Origin: Azolla pinnata
Taxonomy: Eukaryota; Streptophyta; Polypodiopsida; Salviniales; Salviniaceae
Length of the DNA stretch: 21,001 nucleotides
Assembly (NCBI GenBank): GCA_037176905.1
Contig: JBBBWG010007569.1
Span: 4,081 to 25,081 of the forward strand
Reading direction: 5' to 3'
The notes under the pieces are model-generated. The model did no database searches and had not been told where the DNA came from. It saw nothing but the letters and a program-made list of their open reading frames with translations. Position 1 is the first letter of the stretch; each line of letters begins with the position of its first letter. The position numbers were made by a program, and so were the translations under genes. This document shows positions 1 to 10,498 of the stretch, one piece after another.

Positions 1-496
1 GCAGGCACATCTGCGAATCCATCTGCTTCCTCGCCTCCGTGAAGACGAAGAGATGCGGCGAGGCTGTCAAACTGACTTTGCACCACGCCGTGGCACAGAA
101 ACGCAGATCTGGTAGGGAACCACGGCGTGGGGGGGTATGGCTGCAAAGACAAAGAGACGAGCAACGCAGCAAGCAGATCACCCGCACACAGACGAGGACA
201 ACAACAGACGTGGACAGATGAAAGCCCGGCGCAAGCGCGAGCGCAGGCCTTTCCAAGATCCCACGGCAAGAAAGCGGAGAAGATGGAAGGGAAGATAGTC
301 AGACGGCACTTCCTATCAAGGTCACCTTCATCACAGGGAGAATCCGAGGGGCATGGAAGCTTGCAAGCTTTGAAGGGAGATGGATGCAGACTCACCGGAG
401 AAGAAGAAGAAGCTGAGAGGAGGACGAAGACGAGGCAGCGATGGCGATGGAAGCTCCTTCCTCCTCGCTTCTGCCTTTATCAGGAAGAAAGGTTTT
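1..496. other. GC-rich stretch, no gene recognised
   Basis: Open frames exist here, including a 123-residue one at 127-498, but they are rich in Arg, Glu, Lys and Gln without any domain I recognise, and they run directly into the telomere-like block. An ATG at about 441 opens a short Ser/Leu-rich peptide followed by a possible donor (AAG/GTTTTA near 490). It could be a first exon or transit-peptide start of an unseen gene, but no matching downstream exon is visible. I make no functional call. Confidence 0.4.
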
Positions 497-1150
497 AGGG
501 TTTAGGGTTTAGGGTTAGGGTTTTTCCGGTTTCACACTTGTCCGGCTCAAATGCCTGTCCGGGCTCGTGTCCGGTTTCACACTAGGCCACCACTCAGGAG
601 AAACCCTAACCCCCGGAAGAAGGGTTTAGGGTTTAGGGTTAGGGTTTCCGTTTCACACCTGTCGGGCTCAAATGCCACCCGTGTGCCAATTCTCAAGCAC
701 TAGGCCACCATTGAGGAGAAACCCTAACCCTGATACCCGTCAGACACCGTAAAGACCGAAGCGTTTAGGGTTTAGGGTTTAGGGTTAGGGTTCCTGTTTC
801 ACACTTGTCCGGCTGAAATGCCATCCACAGTCTGTCTGGGCCCGGCATGAGGAGAAACTCCCCAACCTTGGTTTCACAATTGTCTAGCTGAAATGCCACC
901 AACGTGTGTGTCCGGGGCCAACATAAGGAGAAACCCCCCAACCCTAATGCACATCATATGTCGAACTGTATAGACTGAAGGGTTTAGGGTTTAGGGTTTA
1001 TGGATTATAGTTAGGGTTTCTGTTTCACACTTGTCCGGCTCAAATGCCACCCATTTGTGTTCAGACTCGTGTTTGATTTCACACTAGGCCACCGCACTAA
1101 GGAAAACCCTAACCCTAATACGTATCATATACCAAACTGTAAACACAGAA
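497..1150. repeat. Satellite-like block with interstitial telomere repeats
   Basis: Runs of plant telomere repeat (TTTAGGG, with some TTAGGG) begin near 497, 625, 764 and 981. Each is followed by a diverged spacer whose core reads TTTCACAC.TGTCCGGCT.AAATGCC, with copies starting at about 530, 651, 797, 872 and 1023. Most spacers then end in GGAGAAACCCTAACCC or a decayed form of it, the opposite telomere strand. Each unit is therefore bounded by inverted telomere-like motifs. The copies are clearly diverged, so this is an old interstitial array and not a chromosome end. It also marks where the minus-strand Ty3 relic stops. Confidence 0.8.
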
Positions 1151-2322
1151 GGGTTTATATTTGATCATTTTACAGGTGAAGATACATCAAAACATGAACG
1201 TGTCCCCAATGTCCTCATACTTTGACGATAGTGAGTTGATAATTGTCTGTATAGGAACTTGAGTGCTCGACTTAGAGGCACTATACACAAGTGCCTTCAT
1301 TGAGATTTCGACATGACCATCCGCTTTGGAACTAGTTCCTACTCAACTGGGGCAGTGAGGCTGGAAACCAATTTGGACGCTTTTGATGTTGAAACATGAG
1401 ATAATGCTTTGATCACCTCCAAAACCTTTGGGTTAGTTTGTGTTGTAAAATTAATCGAGTGATTGCACAACTCGATAATTAGGTTACATGCCTTTAATTA
1501 GGACAAACCAAGTATAATTAGGTGTCGTGATGAAGTGATGACCTAAAATGTCAAGACCTTCTGGTGATCCTTGAGCTGTAAGAAGAGTGGGACAATGGCT
1601 TCGGTGCCTACGCCAAAAGAAAGAATATGTGCATCAACATCTTCTAATTGAATTGGCTTGGGCAACCAGACAATCAGAAGTTTGTGTTTAGGAATGAACG
1701 TTTTGTCCATAAAACATGTGGTTGCCCCGGAATTGAGAAGCGTTAATGAGTCAATTGAAATAAACTTGAAATGGATGTTTATCGGGAAGGAAAAATCATC
1801 TATAGAGGTAACAGAACTTTGGGAGTAACATTAATTTGGATTTCCAACCACATGGCTCTTACGGTAGTTCGACATTGTCATTTTCCAATTGTTGGAGTTG
1901 TACAACATTGTTGCCGGCCAATTCTACTTGGGCAAAAATGAATTAGATAGGTGGAGGCGCCACAAAAATGAATTAGATAGGTCATCTGAATACCATTGGG
2001 GCTATAATTGGATAATAAGTTTGATCTGATTTACGAATCCTTGGAAACATGCCCTCATGCCATCGAACTTGTCTAGAAAACTAACCATGGGCTCCAATCT
2101 TGTAGTAGGATGGAGAGGTGTTGAATAAAGGGTTGATTAGGGATTGGGTTCTATAGGGAGAGGATTTGTTGATGTGAGAGGAGAGTTGGTTTTCTCTTCC
2201 TCGAGTTCAATCGACATTCCAGCTTGAAGCTTCTGTAGCGATTCCTAAATGTTGTTATTCTCAAGTTGAAGTTGATGCATGGCTTCTATAAGGTGATTTA
2301 ACCTCTCGGTAGAATCTGACAT
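1150..2322 (-). pseudogene. Degenerate Ty3/gypsy gag-protease relic
   Basis: Read on the minus strand from an ATG at 2322 (MSDSTERLNHLIEAM...), the segment shows a gag-like stretch at about 2094-2000 (EPMVSFLDKFDGM, then GFVNQIKLIIQL). A retropepsin-like stretch follows at about 1740-1670, with NSGATTCFMDK where the family has DSGAT, so the catalytic Asp is Asn (codon 1734-1732). The second protease landmark, IILGLS, lies at about 1518-1501. Stops and frame changes interrupt throughout. No reverse transcriptase follows, because the relic ends at the telomere-like satellite. The order gag then protease and the protease wording fit plant Ty3/gypsy elements. It is non-coding today. Class confidence is high; exact borders are uncertain. 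Confidence 0.8.
1913..1985. repeat. Short direct repeat inside the Ty3 relic
   Basis: The string caaaaatgaattagatag occurs twice, around 1934-1951 and 1965-1982, separated by about 13 bases. It is a small local duplication within the decayed gag-protease spacer. Confidence 0.7.
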
Positions 2323-2493
2323 GCTAAGGCTTGGGAAATTAGAAGGTGAACAAACTGTCACGAATAGATACAAAAGAGTAGACAGAGTTAGGCCGGGGGG
2401 CAAAAGATATAACTGAGAAGAAAACAGATGAATTTGAGTATTGATTCCGTAATTGGCATTGTTCACCTTGATTGCGATCAAAGTGAACTCATG

Positions 2494-2501
2494 TATTTAT
2501 A
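2494..2501 (-). promoter_or_regulatory. TATA box of the left LTR-like segment
   Basis: TATAAATA on the minus strand. It lies between the heat-shock-element array (2548-2565) and the relic gag ATG at 2322, so a transcript would start about 30 bp further along, near 2465. Confidence 0.45.
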
Positions 2502-2547
2502 CAATTCCGGGACTCCTACATACAAGGGGGGAGATGCATGCAGAGGT

Positions 2548-2565
2548 TTCTAGAAAGTTCCAGAA
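2548..2565. promoter_or_regulatory. Heat-shock-element array, four perfect units
   Basis: The plus strand reads TTCtaGAAagTTCcaGAA, with four alternating TTC/GAA units starting at 2548, 2553, 2558 and 2563. This strict 5-bp phase is the consensus for heat shock factor trimers. On the minus strand it lies 46 bp upstream of the TATAAATA box at 2501-2494. Heat response itself is inferred, not shown. Confidence 0.65.
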
Positions 2566-2773
2566 CATCAGAAAGAGATTAATTATATATGTATTGGCAT
2601 TTACATCATGTATCTATGTTTGATTAATTAGTTAGATTAATTGACTTTCAAAACAAGGTGTTCGAAACTCGTTTATATAATAAAGTGAAACTGAATAATA
2701 CCTTGTAGTGAATATATTTATTAGAATCGAATGTTTATTCAAACTAATTTGATATGATCCATATGTCTCAAGT

Positions 2774-2806
2774 TTCTAGAGATTTCTAGAATGTTTTAGA
2801 AAGTTA
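2774..2806. promoter_or_regulatory. Extended heat-shock-element-like array
   Basis: Seven units in a 5-bp phase start at 2774 (TTC), 2779 (GAG), 2784 (TTC), 2789 (GAA), 2794 (TTT), 2799 (GAA) and 2804 (TTA). Four match perfectly and three differ by one base. The core contains TTCTAGAA. A TATATAAA box lies about 94 bp downstream on the minus strand. Confidence 0.5.
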
Positions 2807-2939
2807 TTAAACTTTCTTTGATACAATAATCATTATATTATGAAAAGTAACCCTTATTATTTCGCGTCATAATAGTACAAGGTTCTAGGTTCAAGTTTAG
2901 GTGAAACACAATGCTCGCGGATTCATCACAATGGGTGTA

Positions 2940-3512
2940 ATATAAAAAAGTGTATATTTTTTTATATTATCGACCAATTTGGGTGTATTCAAGCTATGGC
3001 CAATAATATCAACCATATTCGTAGCATTACAATAAATTTTTTGTTAGTTATATCAACCAATAATTTTGTAATATTGAACATAAGTCATCGGTCCCATTGA
3101 ATTAAATAATAATAAATTAGATATTATTCATTATTAGTGACAAACATGTTCATAAAAGATATAAATCTATATTATGTTTATATTTCCTATGATTATAGAT
3201 AATCAATTACATGTTTTGACTAGTTGAATATACCCATACTTTCTTAAGTAAGAGGTCATGAGTTTGAATCTTTACAATTTGACCTATTCGAGACCATATC
3301 CTAGTTACTGAATGATTGAATCTAGTGCATGGAATAATGATCGATAATATAGACCATATCCAAACCTATTGGTTGATAGTATCGATTATTGTTGTAATTA
3401 TCCGTGAATGTTATCGACCATGATGCGATCGTTTTGCAAGTGGATAATAATATCAACCATTATTAAATAGTGAAATAAAAATAGTTGATTAATACCATAT
3501 TTTCTACTAGTG
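2940..3512. mobile_element. CACTA (En/Spm-type) transposon remnant, one end intact
   Basis: The right end, read on the minus strand from 3512, is CACTAGTAGAAAATATGG, a typical CACTA terminal inverted repeat. Inside it a subterminal motif TATCRACCA recurs at 2968, 3007, 3051, 3412 and 3451, with a one-mismatch copy (TATAGACCA) at 3348 and one inverted copy (TGGTTGATA) at 3370. Clusters of short subterminal repeats in both orientations bind the transposase in this superfamily. I see no transposase frame and no left terminal repeat, so this is a non-autonomous or truncated copy. A tRNA-like segment (3205-3275) interrupts it. The left border is approximate. Confidence 0.7.
3205..3275 (+). mobile_element. 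Possible tRNA-derived SINE fragment
   Basis: AGGTCATGAGTTTGAATC (3253-3270) looks like the B-box arm of a tRNA-derived element. It matches a minus-strand segment at 20559-20581 at 20 of 23 positions. The upstream ACTAGTTGA and CCCATAC parts also loosely parallel that segment. The A box is poor. It sits inside the CACTA remnant, as a later insertion would. Confidence 0.4.
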
Positions 3513-4865
3513 TACAAGTTATGGCTTTGATAATTCGTGGTGTTTTATCTTGTATTATATCCTTCAATATGATAAGTAGTCTTGAACATCCAATTGTTTT
3601 TGGGTTACATGTGTTTAAACTCCATAATCCACATCGTGAAAATAAAAAACTTATAAGACATGTCTCAATTCCATAATTTAAGGCTACTCACTACAAACTA
3701 TCTCTTTACAAAGCTTACATGGAGCAAGAAGGGAAGAAAATATGTTTTTATTTGCAATTGTTGTAAACTTTTTTTCAAACTCAAAAATTTTTGACAAAAA
3801 AAAGTTTTGGACAATTAAAAGTGGAGTAAGTAAATATCTTCGATTGCATCAAAATGGATAGAATAGTTGCTCGCTCTATAGAGGAGACATTAGAGACAAC
3901 AATTTGGAAGAGAATTTGAATAGTGAGCTATATTGATAAGAAGTGATTTATTTACCCCCCCAACTTACTTTTGGAAAATGGATTGTATATGGATTCAAGA
4001 AGAGAAACCAGGGATTTAGAAGCTACACAAGAACAATGTATGCAAATTTGACCAGAATTTTTTCTTTGAAACACTTGCAAATAGGTGAGGCAAATTAAAA
4101 AAACAAGTTAAAATGCCGGACCAAAAGGTTGCACAATTTTATTCTGGAAGTTGGGATATTTGGTGTTCAGGGAGGTTGTAGCATCTGCGACAATTTGTGA
4201 AAACGGACAGGTAGCTGTTATGGGTTTGAGAATTTCGAAGCTTCAAAATTTGTATTCAATGAGAAGCTCTCATCTTTTATGGTAATACGACAAAATGTGT
4301 ATAGCTTCTCGTTTTCAGCAGGAGCTTTTCTAGCTCCGAATTTCTCACTATTGAAGAATCTCTCTATATAAAACAAAAAGCTCTTAAATGCAAGATAATG
4401 GGAGCTTGTTCAACTAAGAAGAAAATCGTGGAGAGTCATGACAATAATAAAGATTGACAATGATCATTTAACTAATGACGACGTGGTTGAGGCAAATTTG
4501 TGCTTACTTAGCTCAGGGATGATGAAATGTTGCCAAATATTAGATCGCATATGCGAAGTCTCATATTGGACAATATCAAATCGCAGATATGGATTTGCTC
4601 TTTGTGACCAAGTCGAGTAGCTGGGATTGGGCAAGTCAAGCAGATTGGCCACAAGTTCGCCATCGATGAACATCCACCATCCTTGTTTCAGAGAAGCTAT
4701 TCCAATGCTCAGTTGGAAGGGGATCAATACATAGCCCACACATCTCTTCTCGATGTTAAGATCTTATATGATTGTTTGTACTTGTATTGGTTGGCAGTGG
4801 TCGGGAGCGATGAATCATCGGCGGCCACAAATGGGTGGGGTCTCGACAGAATCGGCAACTGCAAA
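3513..4865. other. Intergenic, no gene recognised
   Basis: AT-rich DNA with short frames only, for example 4464-4739 minus, which matches nothing I know. A near-palindrome around TTTCGAAGCTTCAAAA lies at about 4232-4247, and 4280-4340 holds short inverted AGCTTCTC/GAGAAGCT motifs that could be an eroded MITE. The only promoter-like site is TATATAAAA near 4375-4383. It is about 1.2 kb before the transporter ATG and would need a long or spliced leader to serve that gene. Confidence 0.5.
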
Positions 4866-4869
4866 AACA

Positions 4870-5139
4870 CGTCATTCATGGGGCATGAATGCTCTTAAGA
4901 TCGGATCGAGCTGGGGGATGGACGAGTCAACAATTTGGAGGCGGGAAGATTCCAGAGTCCGCACCGATTCTCTCTTTCGCTTCTTTCTTCTGGTGGGTGG
5001 TTCCAAGTTCGATTTCTTTCATTCATGGGCATGAATGCACTTGAGATCGGATCGAGCCGGGGGGGGTTGCCGCGGTCAGCATCTGGAGGTGGAAAGATTC
5101 CAGACTCTTACATAGATTCTCTCTTCAGCTTCTTTCTTA
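4870..5139. repeat. Diverged tandem duplication, about 120 bp units
   Basis: Copy 1 (about 4870-4991) and copy 2 (about 5018-5139) share, in order, CATTCATGGG, GGCATGAATGC.CTT.AGATCGGATCGAGC, AGATTCCAGA and TCTCTCTT..GCTTCTTTCTT. The copies are ungapped only in parts, and copy 2 has an extra G run. The duplication lies directly upstream of the GAA tract and the transporter start. Confidence 0.75.
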
Positions 5140-5212
5140 GAAAACAAAGAGAAGCTATTCTGGGTTAGAAAAAACCAAAAGCTTTGAGAGAAAACAAAGA
5201 GAAGCTTTCCAT

Positions 5213-5327
5213 GAAAAAGAAGAAGAAGAAGAGAAGAAGAAGAAGAAGAAGAAGAAGAGAAGAAGAAGAAGAAGAAGAGGAGGAGGAGGAGAAGAAGAAG
5301 AAGAAGAAGAAGAAGAAGAAAAGAAGG
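5213..5327. repeat. GAA/AGG homopurine microsatellite
   Basis: About 115 bases of almost pure purine, mainly (GAA)n with an (AGG)n insert near 5276-5291, on the plus strand, 220 bp before the transporter ATG. It creates spurious long frames of Lys/Arg/Glu and, on the other strand, Leu/Ser/Phe. Such mirror-symmetric homopurine tracts can form triplex DNA. It probably lies in the promoter or 5' UTR. Confidence 0.9.
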
Positions 5328-5546
5328 CTTTTTCTCGGTTGCGTGTGCAGAAGAGCGCAAAAGCGCGACTGCCCATCACCATCCTTTGACTGTTTTTCTG
5401 CTGCCGCCGCTGCCCAAAAGAAGGCAGCCGATGAGGACCATCTTTGCCTCCCGCAGTGCAGGAAAGCAAGCAGCAGAGAGGCAGGAGGGAAGCAGAACGA
5501 GAGCAGAAGGATCTTGTTGTATTTGCATCCTGCATAGAAGAGTGCC

Positions 5547-8500
5547 ATGCCAGAGATTTCTCCTCCCTCTCAGGTACTCTGACCTCCCTCCCTCCCTCGT
5601 CCCCTCTCTATTCTGGCCTTTGATCTGTTTCTTCCCCCCCCCTTTTTTTTATAACCAGGGTGTCTACCTCGCATATTTCTTATGCTGGATTTTCGGCAAT
5701 GGCTGCCTCCTCTCTTGGAATAGCATGCTCACCATCGAGGATTACTACTCTGCCATCTTTCCGGTAATGCCCCTCTGCTTCTCCCGTTGTTCGCTTGAAT
5801 GGAGTTGTGACGGAGTATGCTTGGCCGTCAGGGAAGTTTAGAGCCCTTGCAATGTTCCTAAGGTGGCCAGATTACTTAGTGTTAGTAGTGAAGATCATTG
5901 GGGCAAGTAGAATTACTAGTCAGTCATCACGGCGATTCAAAAGGTAGACAAATTAGAAGAATTTGAGTAGTAGCCTTCTGGTTGCTGAAAATCAGTCTAC
6001 AAGGTTAGCTTTCCAAGAAAATGAAGGCGCAAAAAAGTCTTGTCTTGTTGCTCTCCATGATGACATGTAGGGCGATAAATTGTTATCATGTAGTTGTTCA
6101 AGAAAGAACACGATGAAAGTTTAGGGAAAGGGTGGTATCTGGTGGTCCATAACGATGAAAATCGGTTTAAAAGTGTCATCAGGTTGCTTCACAATGATGA
6201 GAACTAGGCTATAAGGTCACCCCATGAGATAGCAAGACAAAACTCTCTGAAAATCATGGAGAAGTTGCATTCGGCCTTGGACATGGTGGTGATGCATTTG
6301 CAAGAAATGACATGGATGATCTATATGGAAAAGGATTCATTCTAGTATATGTACAGTGAAAGCTCTCTGATTCCTGCTGAAGTTAATCAAAGAATTACTA
6401 TCTTCTTTCTTTGCAGGATTACCATCCGACAAGGATTTTGACATTGGTATATCAGCCCTTTGCGTTGTTGGCATTGTCGATATTGGCATATTATGAGGCA
6501 CAAGTGAACACACGAGCACGGGTGTTGCTTGGATATTCGCTTTTCTTTCTAAGTTCGATTTTTCTTCCTATTGTGAGTATACCTCTGCTTCTGTAAAACG
6601 AACCATGTGCTCTGGCTGTCAACATGTTGATAGGCTATTAGTGAGACATTTATCTGGTGTATGTAGTTGGACCTCGGTATGAATGGACGTGGTGGTATTG
6701 GACCCTTTGTCGGAGTTTGTATTGCAAGTGCGGTGTATGGAGTTGCTGATGCACATGTCCAAGGAGGCATGGTTGGAGAACTTTCATATATGCGCCCAGA
6801 GTTTCTTCAGGTTTTTCCTTTTATTCAGTTTGGAATTAAATAGCAATGAAAATAATAGGCCTGTGGATCTGATTTTCTTCAGGTGTGATCATTGAATCTT
6901 CTTTCAATTCTTTCTCACAAGTTTCTTTTTTCTTTCTTGGTTTTTAGTCATTCTTTGCTGGTCTGGCTGCCTCTGGAACTGTCACATCTGTGCTACGCAT
7001 GGTTACAAAGGCCTCTTTTGAGAGTTCACAGGATGGGCTTCGAAAGGGAGCGTGTGAGTACTTTGCTCTAAACAGTAATTCAGTTCTTCAACTTTTGAAG
7101 GAACCTGCTGAGGAGCTCATAGAGGGACGCATAAATCATTTTAATCATTAGAAGCTTGAAAACCTTTTTGCATTGTGGACTTCTATAATCTAGATTATGA
7201 AGAGGTTCTAAAATTTGGTATTTTCAATTTCATGTGCAGTGACGTTTTTCTTTATATCTGCGTTCTTTGTCTCCCTTTGCATACTGCTCTATGCCTTTGT
7301 CTTTCCTCGTTTGGAGATTGTGAAATACTATCGACTGAAGGCTTCACATGAAGGATCCAAAACTGTTACCGCAGATTTGGCAGCTGGAGGAGTGGTAGAG
7401 CTAGAAAAAGTAAGATGGTTAAAAGTTTGCCTTTTCTATATGATTGTTACAAAAGTTGTATTATGCATTTCCTTGTACTACGTAAGAACCTATTTTATGA
7501 AAATGAATTATAATCCATACATTTACAACAGCGAAATATCTAAATCAGGCTTATGGCTTGAAAACATATAAAGCATGCTCAGTAAATTTCGAATAGTTTC
7601 TTTAGAAAGGGAGAAAGGGATCATTAAAGATGATCTTCTTTGTATCAGTTGACAAGTTATTTCACCTGGATCATAACTTTATGTTCCCCTGATAATTCAT
7701 TGATATATACCACTGAGTCATTAACTTCCGAATATGGGCATTAAGGAGACAGATCGTTCCAATTATTAGCTGAAAAGTTGATTCTCTGTTGACCTTTGTA
7801 AATTTATTCTTAAATGATACCAGGTCATTGACACTGATAATGCCAATGGTAGGTAATAAAACATTGAGGTGCATAATGTCAGCTCAAGCTTCATTTTAAA
7901 TGTTATTATGTCATTTCTCATCTCCAAAGTAGGAGCTTTCACAAATTTTCATACACTACTCAAGCTGTAAGGGAAATAATGCACCACTAATGATGGAATA
8001 AATAACGGGATGTACCTATGCTGGTTCCTAAGTGTTCTGATAACTTATGCTAAAGACGAGCTATAATTGAATGAAGTTGATGGTTATCCTAATACAATTG
8101 TTTCCCTGAAGGATTATGAAGCTGGTAAACATCAGGAGAGGCTGACTACTTGGCAATTGCTTGTACAAAACATTGACTTTGCTATCGATTTGTTCCTCAT
8201 ATACACACTTACACTGTCCATCTTCCCAGGTTTTCTAGCAGAAGATACTGGGAAACACAGCTTAGGTTCTTGGTATGTTGCATTTCCTTTTACTTTTTAT
8301 TTTGTTTTTTTTTCTGATCATCTGCAACCATGCAGTATATATGATGTTTGTTTTTTTCTTTATAGGTATGCCATCACCCTCATTGCAATGTACAACGTTG
8401 GGGATTTTTTAGCACGTTATGTGCCAGTGGTGGACATTCTTCGGCTAGAATCTAGGGTTGGAATCATGGTTGCCTCACTTGTTCGTTATTTGTTCATACC

Positions 8501-10467
8501 AGCCTTCTATTTTACTGCAAAGTATGGCACACAAGGCTGGATGCTGTTCCTTTGTATTATGCTAGGTGTTACAAATGGTTATCTGACTGTATGCATACTC
8601 ATGACAGCACCAAAAGGATATAAGGTGTGCCCTCTCTCTCTCTCTCTCACTGTGTATACCTATATATGGTTGTATATAAAATTCTCTGCTGATAGCATGT
8701 CAAAGACTGCAGACACAAGAAAAACCATTTATGCACATGTTTACACTTTCAAGGTTATTTTTACCATGCACGGAAAGGCAAAGAATATTATCCATGGGAG
8801 GTTGGGCATGAATACAACGCAATTACTTCTTGAGATGTTTTCCTGCATAATGAAGATAGTAAAACTGTTAAGCCTACATGAATGTCGGTTTATATGCTTC
8901 ATGGGCTTCCGTAGATACCCCTTGGATTGTTGCTGAAGGATTTTCAGTCTGAAACACTATTTTTACTGCCATAGAAACACCACTTAATATCATGAATGCC
9001 CACCGTGTCTGGTTTTCAAGCTCATTGTGCATCCCTGAAGCTGCCTGAATTTCTTTCAAGTAAATGCGCCTACATTTTGAGATGTTTTTCTGCCTTGCAT
9101 GGGTTTATGGTTAAAGACTTCTAGTTGTGTTTGCTGAATTTTCTTTCGAAGCTGCATGCAATCCAAAGTTCCTTAGAACTGTCATGGTTACACCCCCATT
9201 TGGTTGTAACATTTGAAACCTTGGACAACGAAAACTAAAAATATCATGGCTTGCCACTTTGTCCATATTGCTCGTGTATGAGCCACAGTTATACGTTATT
9301 GCAGCATTTAATTAAAATAGACATTAATATGTTATCGAAGAAGAAGAGGACTTACTAGCTCCCAATTGGACTCGCTTATATAGATGTTAGCATGCAGTCT
9401 TGGCTAGTGCATGCGAATCTTTGAAGGCCTAAGCATGTGGTATGCTTTTCATCTAAAAGAAAATCATCTTCACTGATATTATTTTGCATGAAATACCTTT
9501 CAATGAATATTCCTTGTATCCTAGTGGTAATTGCATTACGTCGTAACTGAGGAAGTGCAAGATTTGATTTTTGTACCCTCTGTGATATTTACAAAAGAAC
9601 AATTAACTTTTAGAACCTTATTTTGTTCAATGTTTTGGGTGGCGTCACACCATGTGCCAAAGTTCCTCATTTAGGCTGCTCTCTTTGTTAAGAACAAGTA
9701 ATTCACCAAGGTTGTGACGCGGTAGATACGAGACAGATATGCTGTTGACTGTAGTGTAGTGTACAGACTGTTGACTGTACTTATTGGAGTTGTCAATGAC
9801 AATTGTTTGTGATGTGGAACTCACGATTAATCAGCAGAATTACCTTTGGATAATCCTTGTGGTATTTATTCACTTCTTTATCATTAAAGCCATGAAGCAT
9901 ACAATACAAGAACTCAGTCTTTTCACATACAAGAACTCAGTGTTTTCATTAATTACCTTACATAGAACACAAATTGCATAGAATAGTATCACTTGCAGCC
10001 TACCATGTTATCCACTTGATTGGCTGCAATGCCTACTCATCAATCTCCTACCTTTTATTTTGACTTATACTGTTTTCCTTGTTGCTCGGTTTCCTTCTTG
10101 AAACATCCAGTTTGGTTCGCGACATCTGAAATTAAGAATGTAGTTTAAACCAAAGTCATTGTATCAGCTGCCAACAGCTTTGGATAGTCCATCAAGACTC
10201 TGCACATTACTCGAGGATTAAGAAACCAAACTGTGGTAATTTGATATTTTCCTTCGTTGGATGTGGATTTGTGAATGAAGAGTTTTTACAGAAAACATTT
10301 TTGAAAGAAGTTATAGGCTTGCTTTGATGATGGCATGTCAAACTATGAAATAAATCATTCTTGCTGCGTGAGAGTCTGCTTGATATTGTACATGGCTATC
10401 AACATGATTGTACATGCGAAAAATAGAAAATGAAGAGTTTCCTTTGAATAGAACAGATTCTAGATTC

Positions 10468-10498
<31 letters not shown>

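Larger units (their letters stand above)
2323..2830 (-). mobile_element. LTR-like/5' leader DNA of the Ty3 relic
   Basis: On the minus strand this DNA lies directly upstream of the relic gag ATG. It contains a TATA box (TATAAATA, 2501-2494), a second TATA-like site (TATATAAA, 2679-2672), and two arrays of alternating TTC/GAA units (2548-2565 and 2774-2806, listed separately). The layout of array, TATA box, leader and gag is what an LTR promoter looks like. I could not find a matching second LTR or clean TG...CA ends, so the borders are approximate. Confidence 0.5.

Noticed and set aside
127..498. 123-residue open frame at the left edge
   Set aside because: Low-complexity charged sequence with no domain, ending in the telomere-like block. 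GC-rich DNA gives such frames by chance.
497..1150. A chromosome end (true telomere)
   Set aside because: The repeats are short, diverged, interrupted by spacers and present in both orientations, with ordinary sequence on both sides.
4464..4739. 91-residue minus-strand frame
   Set aside because: No recognised motif. An overlapping plus-strand frame is equally long and there is no splice or composition support.
5076..5548. Long Leu/Ser/Phe-rich and Lys/Arg/Glu-rich frames
   Set aside because: They are translations of the GAA/TTC microsatellite.
8067..8936. Single 289-residue coding exon
   Set aside because: It fuses transporter exons 7 and 8 with intron 7 and the start of intron 8. Splice sites and family length support separate exons.
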